In this document: positions 52,382 through 59,896 of the stretch, piece after piece
How positions within the stretch are numbered: position 1 is the stretch's first letter
Layout of the letters: every line of letters starts with the position of its first letter
Source: Sphingobium terrigena
GTDB taxonomy: Bacteria; Pseudomonadota; Alphaproteobacteria; Sphingomonadales; Sphingomonadaceae
Length of the DNA: 64,000 nt
Direction of reading: 5' to 3'
Assembly (NCBI RefSeq): GCF_003591655.1
Contig: NZ_QVRA01000004.1
Coordinates: 62,001 to 126,000, forward strand
Position numbers and translations under genes: made by a program
The notes under the pieces: generated by a model
What the model was told of the DNA's origin: nothing
Databases searched by the model: none
What the model saw: only the letters and a program-made list of their open reading frames with translations

Positions 52382-53421
52382 CGGGTTTCCGTGACCTTGC
52401 GCAGATAGGGCGGCTGATCAGGGTCCAGCCCGCGTGCGCGCGCCAGCCTTTCCGCGGCGGCATAGAAGGACTGGATCAGGAGGATCGGTTCCAGCAGGGC
52501 ATGGCTCGTGAGTGTCGGCAGCGCGCTGGATGTGCCAGCCCGGCAATCGGCGAGCAGCACGTCCGCCCCACGATCGGCAAATTCGGTGGCGGCGGCCCGC
52601 ACATCATCGCCGGACATATCCGACGTGGCGAAGGCGATCACCGGAAATCCCTCTTCAATGATCGCCATCGGGCCATGGCGCACCTCAGCACTGGAAAAAC
52701 CTTCAGCGTGCAGTCCGCAGGTTTCCTTGAGCTTGAGCGCTGCCTCCTGCGCGATCGACAGGCCATAGCCCCGCCCGATGATGAACAGATTGCTGGCATT
52801 TGCCAATGCACCGACCAGCGGTGTCCAGTCCAGTTCATAGGCCATGTCGAGCAGGGTCGGCAGCCGGTCAAGGGCGTCGCGCAGGCGCGCGTCATCGCTC
52901 CACCATCCCGCGATCGCGGCCAGGCCGGCCATGGACGCAATGAAGGATTTGGTCGCAGCAACCGATGTTTCCGCGCCAGCGCACAGCGGGAGCAGGTAAT
53001 CCGCCATCGTCGCCAGCGGCGAGCTTTCGTCATTGACGAGCGCGACCACATAGGCGCCTGCCGCCTTGTAGCGTTCGACCGTCGACAGCAGGTCGGGGCT
53101 GCGACCCGACTGGGAAATGGCGATCAGCAAAGCGTCGGTTTGCTGAAACTCGGTCGAAAAGACCGAGGTTACGGACGGTGCCGCAGACGCGACCGGCAAG
53201 CCCAGCAAGGTTTCGATGAGATATTTGCCATAGGTCGCCGCATGATCGGACGATCCACGCGCGCAGGTGATGACCAATTTGGGCGGGCTGGAACGCAGAC
53301 GTTCGGACAGTGCATCCAGCGCCTTGCCATTGCGAAGGAGAAAGCGCGCGACAGACTCGCCACCCTCGCCTGCTTCCAGCCACATCGCGGATCGCCCCGA
53401 TTGCAGCTCTACGTTGGACAT
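52378..53421 (-). CDS. SIS-domain glucosamine-6-phosphate deaminase (NagB-II type)
   Basis: The 347-residue protein has two SIS domains, with ITCARGSSDHAATYGKYL and AISQSGRSPDLLSTVERY in the first and FIIGRGYGLSIAQEAALKL in the second. These are the isomerase/deaminase type related to GlmS that replaces NagB in many alpha- and gammaproteobacteria. The ATG at 53421 has AGGGGG upstream; a longer frame overlaps the regulator. With nagA directly downstream it should convert GlcN6P to fructose 6-phosphate and ammonia. Confidence 0.9.
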   Translation of the reverse strand: MSNVELQSGRSAMWLEAGEGGESVARFLLRNGKALDALSERLRSSPPKLVITCARGSSDHAATYGKYLIETLLGLPVASAAPSVTSVFSTEFQQTDALLIAISQSGRSPDLLSTVERYKAAGAYVVALVNDESSPLATMADYLLPLCAGAETSVAATKSFIASMAGLAAIAGWWSDDARLRDALDRLPTLLDMAYELDWTPLVGALANASNLFIIGRGYGLSIAQEAALKLKETCGLHAEGFSSAEVRHGPMAIIEEGFPVIAFATSDMSGDDVRAAATEFADRGADVLLADCRAGTSSALPTLTSHALLEPILLIQSFYAAAERLARARGLDPDQPPYLRKVTETR

Positions 53422-53449
53422 CAAACCCCCTGACGCGCGGCCCGCCGCG

Positions 53450-54190
53450 CTAAGTTGCGTTGAGTTCGGCAACGACGTCATAGGCGTCGCCCCGATAATA
53501 GGATTGTGTGAATTCAACGGCTTCCCCGTCGGCGAGAAAACCCCGCCTTTCGATGAACAGCCCAGCATGACCCGTTTCGACACCCAGTCGCTTGCACTGT
53601 TCCAGCGGAAAATGCATCGCGCGCAGGCGCTGCAACGCCCGCACGGGACGGTTGCCGACGGCTTCGAGCGCGGCATAGAGTGACTCGCCGACCGCATCGA
53701 TACCGGGCAGGCAGCGCCCGACAATGGTGGAATATTCGATCGCCATCGGCACATCGTCGGCAAAGCGCATACGCTGGAACCGGTAAACCTGCGTGCCAGG
53801 CGACAGGCCCAGCGACAGCGATTCTTCGGGGGTTACAAGGCCGACCGACTTCATCAGCCATTCGCTGCTGGGCCGCCGCCCTCGTGCGACCATATCCTCC
53901 GAGAAAGAGGATAGTTTGGAAAAGCTTTTTTCGACGCGGGCAGCCACAAATGTCCCCGCACCGCGACGACGCACAACCAGCCCCTCCTGGGCCAGTCCGT
54001 CAATCGCCTTGCGCACCGTGATGCGCGAAACGCCATATTCGACGGCCAGGTCCCGCTCGGCCGGTATCAGATCATCCTGCACCAGGACGCGCGTTTCGAT
54101 CGCTTGGCGGACGAGCTGTTGCAACTGAAGATAGAGCGGAATCCGCAGCTCTTCCCGCAACTGCCCGACCCGGTCGGAAAAAGACGCCAT
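53450..54190 (-). CDS. GntR/HutC-family regulator of the GlcNAc operon (NagR-like)
   Basis: The 246-residue regulator has a winged helix-turn-helix at about 20-90 (IPAERDLAVEYGVSRITVRK and LVVRRRGAGTFVA) followed by a UTRA effector domain. Close relatives bind GlcNAc6P or GlcN6P. The ATG at 54190 follows an AGGGGG by about five bases. It is the first gene of the operon that continues with the SIS deaminase, nagA, the PTS fusion and nagE, so it probably represses its own operon and perhaps the TBDR genes. Confidence 0.9.
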   Translation of the reverse strand: MASFSDRVGQLREELRIPLYLQLQQLVRQAIETRVLVQDDLIPAERDLAVEYGVSRITVRKAIDGLAQEGLVVRRRGAGTFVAARVEKSFSKLSSFSEDMVARGRRPSSEWLMKSVGLVTPEESLSLGLSPGTQVYRFQRMRFADDVPMAIEYSTIVGRCLPGIDAVGESLYAALEAVGNRPVRALQRLRAMHFPLEQCKRLGVETGHAGLFIERRGFLADGEAVEFTQSYYRGDAYDVVAELNAT

Positions 54191-54274
54191 AATACCCCCT
54201 ACAAAAGTCGATATCCCAATCGGGTGACCGTAGTGGAGGGTTGAATCATGCACAACTCCGACTTAGGTCATTCA

Positions 54275-54285
54275 TTGGTATTGTT
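54275..54285 (+). promoter_or_regulatory. TTGGTATTGTT motif, candidate nag regulator half-site, copy 1
   Basis: TTGGTATTGTT lies 85 bases upstream of the GntR regulator start. The same 11 bases occur inverted at 54578-54588, and a closely similar ATTGGTATTAT (inverted at 45927-45938) lies about 120 bases before the ROK gene. The TGGT element resembles half-sites of the GntR/HutC group, but the regulator has not been matched to it here. Confidence 0.4.
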
Positions 54286-54577
54286 CAAGTCCTATTTTTT
54301 GCCAATTGGCCTGAGGGGCTATTGTGGATGGAAGTAGGCGCTGCACGCCAATATGCGTATTTTCAATAGGGGAAACGGTCACTTCGGCACCGAGACGACG
54401 GATTGGAAGCCAGGCGAAGCGTGCGGATCACGCGATCAAGTCACCTGCCAATTCTCTCGGCAAGAGGTTGAAAAGGGTGTCATTTATCAAATTATCGCTT
54501 TATATTCAGATATTTATCATAATGTTTCTGCCAAATGGCAAATTTATGTAGATTTTATCCGTCCAGGATATACGATC

Positions 54578-54588
54578 AACAATACCAA
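54578..54588 (-). promoter_or_regulatory. TTGGTATTGTT motif, candidate nag regulator half-site, copy 2
   Basis: AACAATACCAA on the plus strand is the exact inverse of copy 1 at 54275-54285. It lies 109 bases upstream of the second TBDR start. The two copies are about 300 bases apart and could allow looping or joint repression of the operon and the TBDR. That role is inference. Confidence 0.4.
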
Positions 54589-54696
54589 GTGCGACATTTA
54601 TAATACCTAATAGAAACCATTAATGCGCTTACAACAGGTCGCTACACAGGCTCTTGCCGAGAATCGCCGCAGGAGTCGAAGGACAGAGGGTATATT

Positions 54697-57408
54697 ATGG
54701 CTTTGCGACATTTCATGCTGTTCACCACAAGCGCTATGGCCCTGTTGCCAGCAGCCGTTTCCGCGCAGCAAGCCGCTCCGGCGCCCGATCCGCAGGGCGA
54801 AATCGTCGTTACGGGTATCCGCGCGAGCCTGCGCAATGCCATCAACGTCAAGAAGCAGGCCAATGCGGTCGTCGATGTCATCACATCGGAAGATATTGGC
54901 AAATTCCCTGATCGCAATGTGGCCGAATCCCTGTCGCACATTCCGGGCGTGTCCATCGATCGCCGTTTTGGCGAGGGTGAGAAGGTTGCGATCCACGGCA
55001 CCGACCCCGCGCTCAACCGGATGCTGCTGGACGGGCACGCCGTGGCATCGGCAGACTGGGGTGGCAATGACAATGACCCCACCAGCCGCACCTTCAACTA
55101 TTCGCTGCTCGCCCCCGAACTGGTCGAGCGACTGGAAGTCTATAAGTCCCCCGAACCGCGCATCGACGAAGGGTCGATCGGCGGCACCGTCATCGTGCGC
55201 ACGCGGCGCCCACTCGAAACTCCGGCCAATAGCGTCTTTGCGTCGGGCGGCTATTCGTGGAACGACCGTGCGGAGAAGGGCAATATTCGTGCGTCCGGCC
55301 TGTATAGCTGGAAAAATCAGGATGAGACATTCGGCATCCTTGCCGCGGTTACTTATGACAAACAGAATCTGACACGGGCAGGCGTGGAATTTTTCGGTTT
55401 CGAAAATGCCGGCAGCCGCTTCTTCAACACAGCGGCCGACGGCAGCTTCACGCTGAAAAATCCAAATGCCACCGTTACCGGCGGCACGCTGGCGGACCTC
55501 TACAACGCCAAGAGCCCCTTTGGCATCAACTATGCCTATTTCACGCAGCAGCGTAAGCGCATCAGCTATTCGGGCACGATGCAGTTTAAGCCGACCGATA
55601 GTCTGACGTTGACGCTGACCGGCCTGCGTATCGACGGCAACTATAATAATAGCAGCCAGTCCATGTATGTCATTCCCGGCGCTTGGAGCGGCGACGTCCT
55701 GCAATCGGCCACGGTCAATGACGGGGTCGTGACCGCTGCCAGCTTCGGCGCTGCATCGGCCAACAGCCAGAGTTCGCAGCTGGATTTGCTGGTGCGCAAA
55801 ACCAAGCTCACGACCAACAACCTCAATCTGGAGGCCGAATGGAAGAGTGACAGCGGCGCTAGCTTTACCGCCACTGGCGGCTGGAGCCGCGCGGTCGGTG
55901 GCCGCAACCCCGAATATCTGCTCGATGTCCGTACCGACCTGCCCTACAGCTACAGCTTCACGCCCAACAGCGCTGAAGTCAATTATGACGGCGACCTGAC
56001 CGATCCGGCCAATTATCGTCGCAGCAACAGCGCGCAGGCACAGACGATCGACGGCCAGCCGATCATCTATAATGGCACCCAACTCGTCGCGGCACGGGCG
56101 GGTGGCATCGACTTTTCCAGAACGATCGACCGTGATTATTATGCCGGATACGACGCCGTCATTCCGGTCGCCTTCGGACCGTTCACCGAAGTGCGGATTG
56201 GCGGCAAATATACCAAGCATCGCAACCGCCTGAACGCTGCGGGCTTCAACAATTATGATCTGTCGGGCGGTTACACGTTAGCCAGCCTGGGCGTCGATAC
56301 CATCACCACGCCAAACGGTGCCTTTGACGGCACGGGCGGGACAGGCAATGCCACCCAATATATCAATCTGCCGGCCCAGGCGGTCATCGACATTCTCGCC
56401 AATTCGGTGAACATCGCCGTGGACAAGCCGACGGCATCCTACATTGTCGACGAAGAAGTCGCCGCCAATTATGTCCAGTTCAATTTCGAGCAGGGCGGGT
56501 TCCGCGGTAATATCGGCGGCCGTCTGGTCTACACCAAGAATAGCTCGGCCTTTACCGCGCAGGTCGCGCAGGGGGATGGCGCGCTGCCCGTGCTGGTCCC
56601 CGGCCGCGTCAACAATGATTATCTGAAGTTCCTGCCCAGCTTCAACATCGCCTATGATACCGGCAGCAACGTCATCCTGCGCGGCAGCGTAGCGAAGGTG
56701 ATCGCACGCCCCCGCTACGAACAGCTGGGCGGATCGATCGGCCGCAACGACATCACGCTGGACGCGAGCGGTGGCAACCCGAACCTGAAGCCCTATCAGT
56801 CGACCAACTATGAGTTGTCCGCCGAATGGTATCCCAAGGCAGGTATGCTCTTCTCGCTGGAACTGTTCCGCCGCGAAGTGAAGGATTATATCTATAACGG
56901 CATCACGCAGCAGACTTTCTTCAACGAACTGCTGCAACAGAATCAGGTGTATAATGTGTCGCAGCCGATCAATGGCGGCAAGGCGACGGTGAACGGCGTG
57001 CTGGTGTCAGGCCAAGCGGAAATCTGGGGCGGTTTTGGCATCCAGGCCAATTATAGCTTTGCCGACAGCTCGACCGACGAAGGGCTGAATTTGCCCTATC
57101 TGTCGAAGCATACGGTCAACATCATTCCCTATTTCGAAAGTGGTCCGTTCCAGGCGCGGCTGAGCTATAATTATCGCTCCGCCTATTTCCGGGCGATCGG
57201 TCGCCTGAATTCGGTGGATATGGTCGCGCCCTATAACCAGCTCGATTTCTCGGCCAGCTACGCGATCACACCGAATATCACCTTGACGGCCAACGCACAG
57301 AATTTGCTGGACGAAACCTATATTCAATATGCCGGCACGCGCGCCACGCCGACGGCCTTCTACAAGAATGGCCGGACCTATGCCGGCAGCGTCAGCGTGC
57401 GCTTTTGA
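54697..57408 (+). CDS. TonB-dependent receptor (glycan/GlcNAc locus, paralogue 2)
   Basis: The 903-residue receptor has a signal peptide (MALRHFMLFTTSAMALLPA to VSAQQ), a TonB box EIVVTGIRASLRNAI, a plug with DIGKFPDRNVAESLSHIPGV, GEGEKVAIHGTDPALNRMLL and a barrel ending VSVRF. It closely parallels the TBDR at 42801 from the N-terminus to the last strand. It is divergent from the nag operon and followed by secreted GH20, GH2 and GH3 enzymes. It probably brings the oligosaccharide products or substrates into the periplasm. Confidence 0.92.
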   Translation: MALRHFMLFTTSAMALLPAAVSAQQAAPAPDPQGEIVVTGIRASLRNAINVKKQANAVVDVITSEDIGKFPDRNVAESLSHIPGVSIDRRFGEGEKVAIHGTDPALNRMLLDGHAVASADWGGNDNDPTSRTFNYSLLAPELVERLEVYKSPEPRIDEGSIGGTVIVRTRRPLETPANSVFASGGYSWNDRAEKGNIRASGLYSWKNQDETFGILAAVTYDKQNLTRAGVEFFGFENAGSRFFNTAADGSFTLKNPNATVTGGTLADLYNAKSPFGINYAYFTQQRKRISYSGTMQFKPTDSLTLTLTGLRIDGNYNNSSQSMYVIPGAWSGDVLQSATVNDGVVTAASFGAASANSQSSQLDLLVRKTKLTTNNLNLEAEWKSDSGASFTATGGWSRAVGGRNPEYLLDVRTDLPYSYSFTPNSAEVNYDGDLTDPANYRRSNSAQAQTIDGQPIIYNGTQLVAARAGGIDFSRTIDRDYYAGYDAVIPVAFGPFTEVRIGGKYTKHRNRLNAAGFNNYDLSGGYTLASLGVDTITTPNGAFDGTGGTGNATQYINLPAQAVIDILANSVNIAVDKPTASYIVDEEVAANYVQFNFEQGGFRGNIGGRLVYTKNSSAFTAQVAQGDGALPVLVPGRVNNDYLKFLPSFNIAYDTGSNVILRGSVAKVIARPRYEQLGGSIGRNDITLDASGGNPNLKPYQSTNYELSAEWYPKAGMLFSLELFRREVKDYIYNGITQQTFFNELLQQNQVYNVSQPINGGKATVNGVLVSGQAEIWGGFGIQANYSFADSSTDEGLNLPYLSKHTVNIIPYFESGPFQARLSYNYRSAYFRAIGRLNSVDMVAPYNQLDFSASYAITPNITLTANAQNLLDETYIQYAGTRATPTAFYKNGRTYAGSVSVRF

Positions 57409-57413
57409 TGATT

Positions 57414-57468
57414 GGGAACGTCCTTCGCCCCGTCGCTGCGCCGCATCGCGGGTCGGCAGGACGTTCCC
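57414..57468 (+). other. Long inverted repeat just after the TBDR
   Basis: GGGAACGTCC (57414-57423) and GGACGTTCCC (57459-57468) are perfect complements with a 35-base loop, directly after the TBDR stop. A second hairpin, TCTGCCC/GGGCAGA, is at 57483-57510. Neither has a U-tract. They may stabilise the TBDR transcript or slow transcription. Confidence 0.5.
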
Positions 57469-57534
57469 CGACCCTCTTCATGTCTGCCCACTCTCTCCAA
57501 CACGGGCAGATATGATCTAGGCAGGCAACTGCCG

Positions 57535-57572
57535 CGGGCGGCCCACTGCACGGGGTCGCCCGTCCTTGTTTT
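57535..57572 (+). terminator. Probable intrinsic terminator between the TBDR and the GH20 gene
   Basis: CGGGCG (57535-57540) pairs with CGCCCG (57557-57562), and TCCTTGTTTT follows. It is a weak to moderate Rho-independent terminator that would separate the TBDR from the glycoside hydrolase genes, perhaps partially. Confidence 0.55.
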
Positions 57573-57622
57573 CGTGACCGGCGGATTGCACAACTGATCT
57601 GTCATCATAATGGAGCCCTGCA

Positions 57623-59896
57623 ATGCGTCGTCTCCTCGCCCTTTCGATCGCTCTAGCCGCAGCGCCTGCCGCAGCGCAGACCGCGCTTCCGCTGATCCCC
57701 ATGCCCGCCCGCATTGCGCCGAGCGCGGGGACGCTCCGCATCGCCGCCGGGTCGCTCGTCAGCGCACCGGGAAATGATGTGGGCGCGGCCAAGGCGGCGA
57801 AGCTGCTGATCTCGCAGGTCCAGAAGGATCGCGGTATCGCTCTTGCTTCGGGTGCAGGCGGGGTGATCCGGTTCGAGCGTGACGCTTCGGTCGACGCTGC
57901 CGAGGGATATCGGCTGGATGTGACGCCGCAGGGCGCGACCATAAGGGCGCGCGAGGATCGCGGCCTGATCTGGGGCGCGATGACATTGGCGCAACTCTTG
58001 TCCCCTGACGCCAGGTTCGGGCAGGCCGTCACTTTACCGGCGGTTTCGATTGAGGATGCGCCCCGTTTCGTCTGGCGCGGGCTGATGATGGACGTGGCGC
58101 GGCATTTCCAGCCGGTCGAAACCCTCTATCCGATCATCGATGCGATGGCGGCGCAGAAACTCAATACGCTGCACTTGCATCTGACCGATGATCAGGGATG
58201 GCGCGTCGAGATCAAGCGCTATCCCAAGCTGACGGAAATCGGCGGCTGGCGCACGCCGCCATCGTCGGGCGGCGCGCCGGGCGCAAAGGTTGGCGGCTTC
58301 TACACGCAGGACGAATTGAAGGCGCTGGTCGCCCATGCGGCCGATCGCGGCATCACCATCGTGCCGGAAATCGACATGCCGGGCCATGCCCAGGCTGCTG
58401 TCGCGGCCTACCCCGAAGAAATAGGCGTGCTGGGCGACCGCCCCGATGTCAGCCATGATTGGGGCATCAATCCCTGGCTCTTTTCCCCGTCCGACCGCAG
58501 CATGGGTTTCATCCGCAATGTGCTGGACGAGTTGATGGCCATATTCCCGTCGCCGTTCATCCATGTCGGCGGGGACGAAGCGGTCAAGGACCAGTGGCAG
58601 CGTTCGCCGCTGGTTCAGGCGCAGATGAAGAAAATGGGCATCAAGACCGAAAACCAGATGCAGGGCTGGATGATCGCGCAGCTGGGCCAATATCTCTCGT
58701 CCAAGGGCCGCCGCCTGATCGGCTGGGACGAGATATTGGAGGGCGACGTGCCGACCAGCGCGTCGGTCATGTCCTGGCGCGGCGAGAAGGGCGCGGTCGA
58801 GGCGGCGAACAAGGGGCATGACGTCGTCCTGGCCCCCGCCCCCATTCTCTATTTCGACAGTCTCCAGTCCGACCGCAGCGACGAGCCGCCCGGCCGCCTG
58901 TCGATCCAGACGCTGGAACAGGTCTATGCGTTTGAACCGGTGGCCGCAGGCGTGTCCGCCGACAATGCGCGGCATGTGCTTGGCGCGCAGGCAACCGCCT
59001 TCTCCGAATATCTGGCGACGGCGAAGCAGAAGGAACATGCGATCTTTCCCCGCCTGTCCGCCGTGGCGGAGTTGACATGGTCGGCCAGGGACAAGCGCGA
59101 CTGGAAGGACTTTGTCGCGCGGCTCGATCCGCAGATGCTGCGTTACCAGCGCGAGGGCATAGCGGCGGCGGACAGCGCCTTCGCCGTCAACTTCAGGATG
59201 CAGGGCAGCCGGGGTGACGCGCTGCGCAGCGGCAAGGTGATGCTGGCCATGGACACCCAGGCGGGCGCGGGTGCCATCCGCTATGCGACGAACGGCAAGC
59301 TGGGCGGAAGGTCGCAGGCTTATTCCGCGCCACTGACAATCAGGACTGGCGCGAGTGTCGAGGCGGCAGCCTATCTGACCGATGGCCGTGCCGCCGCCGC
59401 GCCGCGCCGTTTCGATGCTTCCCGCGCCGCACTGCTCCGTGCGACCGCATCCGATCTGGTCGCTTGCCCCAAGGGCGCGCTTGGCCTGCGCGTGCCGCTG
59501 GTATCGGGCCAGAGCGAGGATGCCCCGGCGTTCAACGTCAATATCTTCGACACCTGCACCCAATGGGCTGACGCGCCGCTGGGCGAGGCGAAAGCGGTCA
59601 CGATCGCGGTCGCCCGCCTGCCGCGCCATTATGGTCTGGCGCATGAAGAAAGTGCTTTGCGGGCGCATTATGCGGTGACCGCGCATGGCGAGCTGGTCGT
59701 GCGGGCTGGCGGATGCGAGGGCGCGGTGGTTGGCACCTTTCCCCTGCCCGATCCAAAGAGCGCGCCCAACCGGATGACGTTCAGCGCGCCGGTTGCCGAT
59801 CAGAAGGAGGACGCCAATCTCTGTTTCCAGTTCACGTCGCCCTTGTCCGATCCCTTCTATGCCGTCGAGAGCGTGACGCTGGCGGATCGTCGCTGA
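57623..59896 (+). CDS. Beta-N-acetylhexosaminidase, glycoside hydrolase family 20
   Basis: The 757-residue enzyme has a signal peptide (MRRLLALSIALAAAPAAAQ), the GH20 N-terminal domain, and the catalytic barrel with RGLMMDVARHFQPVETLY, LHLHLTDDQGWRVEIK and the catalytic pair Asp318-Glu319 in HVGGDEAVK. A C-terminal FN3-like/auxiliary region follows from about residue 520. It should remove terminal beta-GlcNAc from chitooligosaccharides or N-glycans in the periplasm. TGATG joins it to the next gene. Confidence 0.93.
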   Translation: MRRLLALSIALAAAPAAAQTALPLIPMPARIAPSAGTLRIAAGSLVSAPGNDVGAAKAAKLLISQVQKDRGIALASGAGGVIRFERDASVDAAEGYRLDVTPQGATIRAREDRGLIWGAMTLAQLLSPDARFGQAVTLPAVSIEDAPRFVWRGLMMDVARHFQPVETLYPIIDAMAAQKLNTLHLHLTDDQGWRVEIKRYPKLTEIGGWRTPPSSGGAPGAKVGGFYTQDELKALVAHAADRGITIVPEIDMPGHAQAAVAAYPEEIGVLGDRPDVSHDWGINPWLFSPSDRSMGFIRNVLDELMAIFPSPFIHVGGDEAVKDQWQRSPLVQAQMKKMGIKTENQMQGWMIAQLGQYLSSKGRRLIGWDEILEGDVPTSASVMSWRGEKGAVEAANKGHDVVLAPAPILYFDSLQSDRSDEPPGRLSIQTLEQVYAFEPVAAGVSADNARHVLGAQATAFSEYLATAKQKEHAIFPRLSAVAELTWSARDKRDWKDFVARLDPQMLRYQREGIAAADSAFAVNFRMQGSRGDALRSGKVMLAMDTQAGAGAIRYATNGKLGGRSQAYSAPLTIRTGASVEAAAYLTDGRAAAAPRRFDASRAALLRATASDLVACPKGALGLRVPLVSGQSEDAPAFNVNIFDTCTQWADAPLGEAKAVTIAVARLPRHYGLAHEESALRAHYAVTAHGELVVRAGGCEGAVVGTFPLPDPKSAPNRMTFSAPVADQKEDANLCFQFTSPLSDPFYAVESVTLADRR

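Larger units (their letters stand above)
54191..54696. other. AT-rich divergent regulatory region between the nag regulator and the second TBDR
   Basis: No gene is supported in these 506 bases. They are markedly AT-rich compared with the surroundings, mainly from 54470 to 54620. The region holds two inverted copies of an 11-base motif, listed separately, and the ribosome binding site GGACAGAGGG just before the TBDR start. Confidence 0.5.

Noticed and set aside
54324..54551. 75-codon frame in the AT-rich nag/TBDR gap
   Set aside because: No Shine-Dalgarno, composition of intergenic DNA, and it overlaps likely regulatory sequence.
58034..59686. Minus-strand 550-codon frame over the GH20 gene
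   Set aside because: Antisense to a complete hexosaminidase, with no domain or ribosome binding site.
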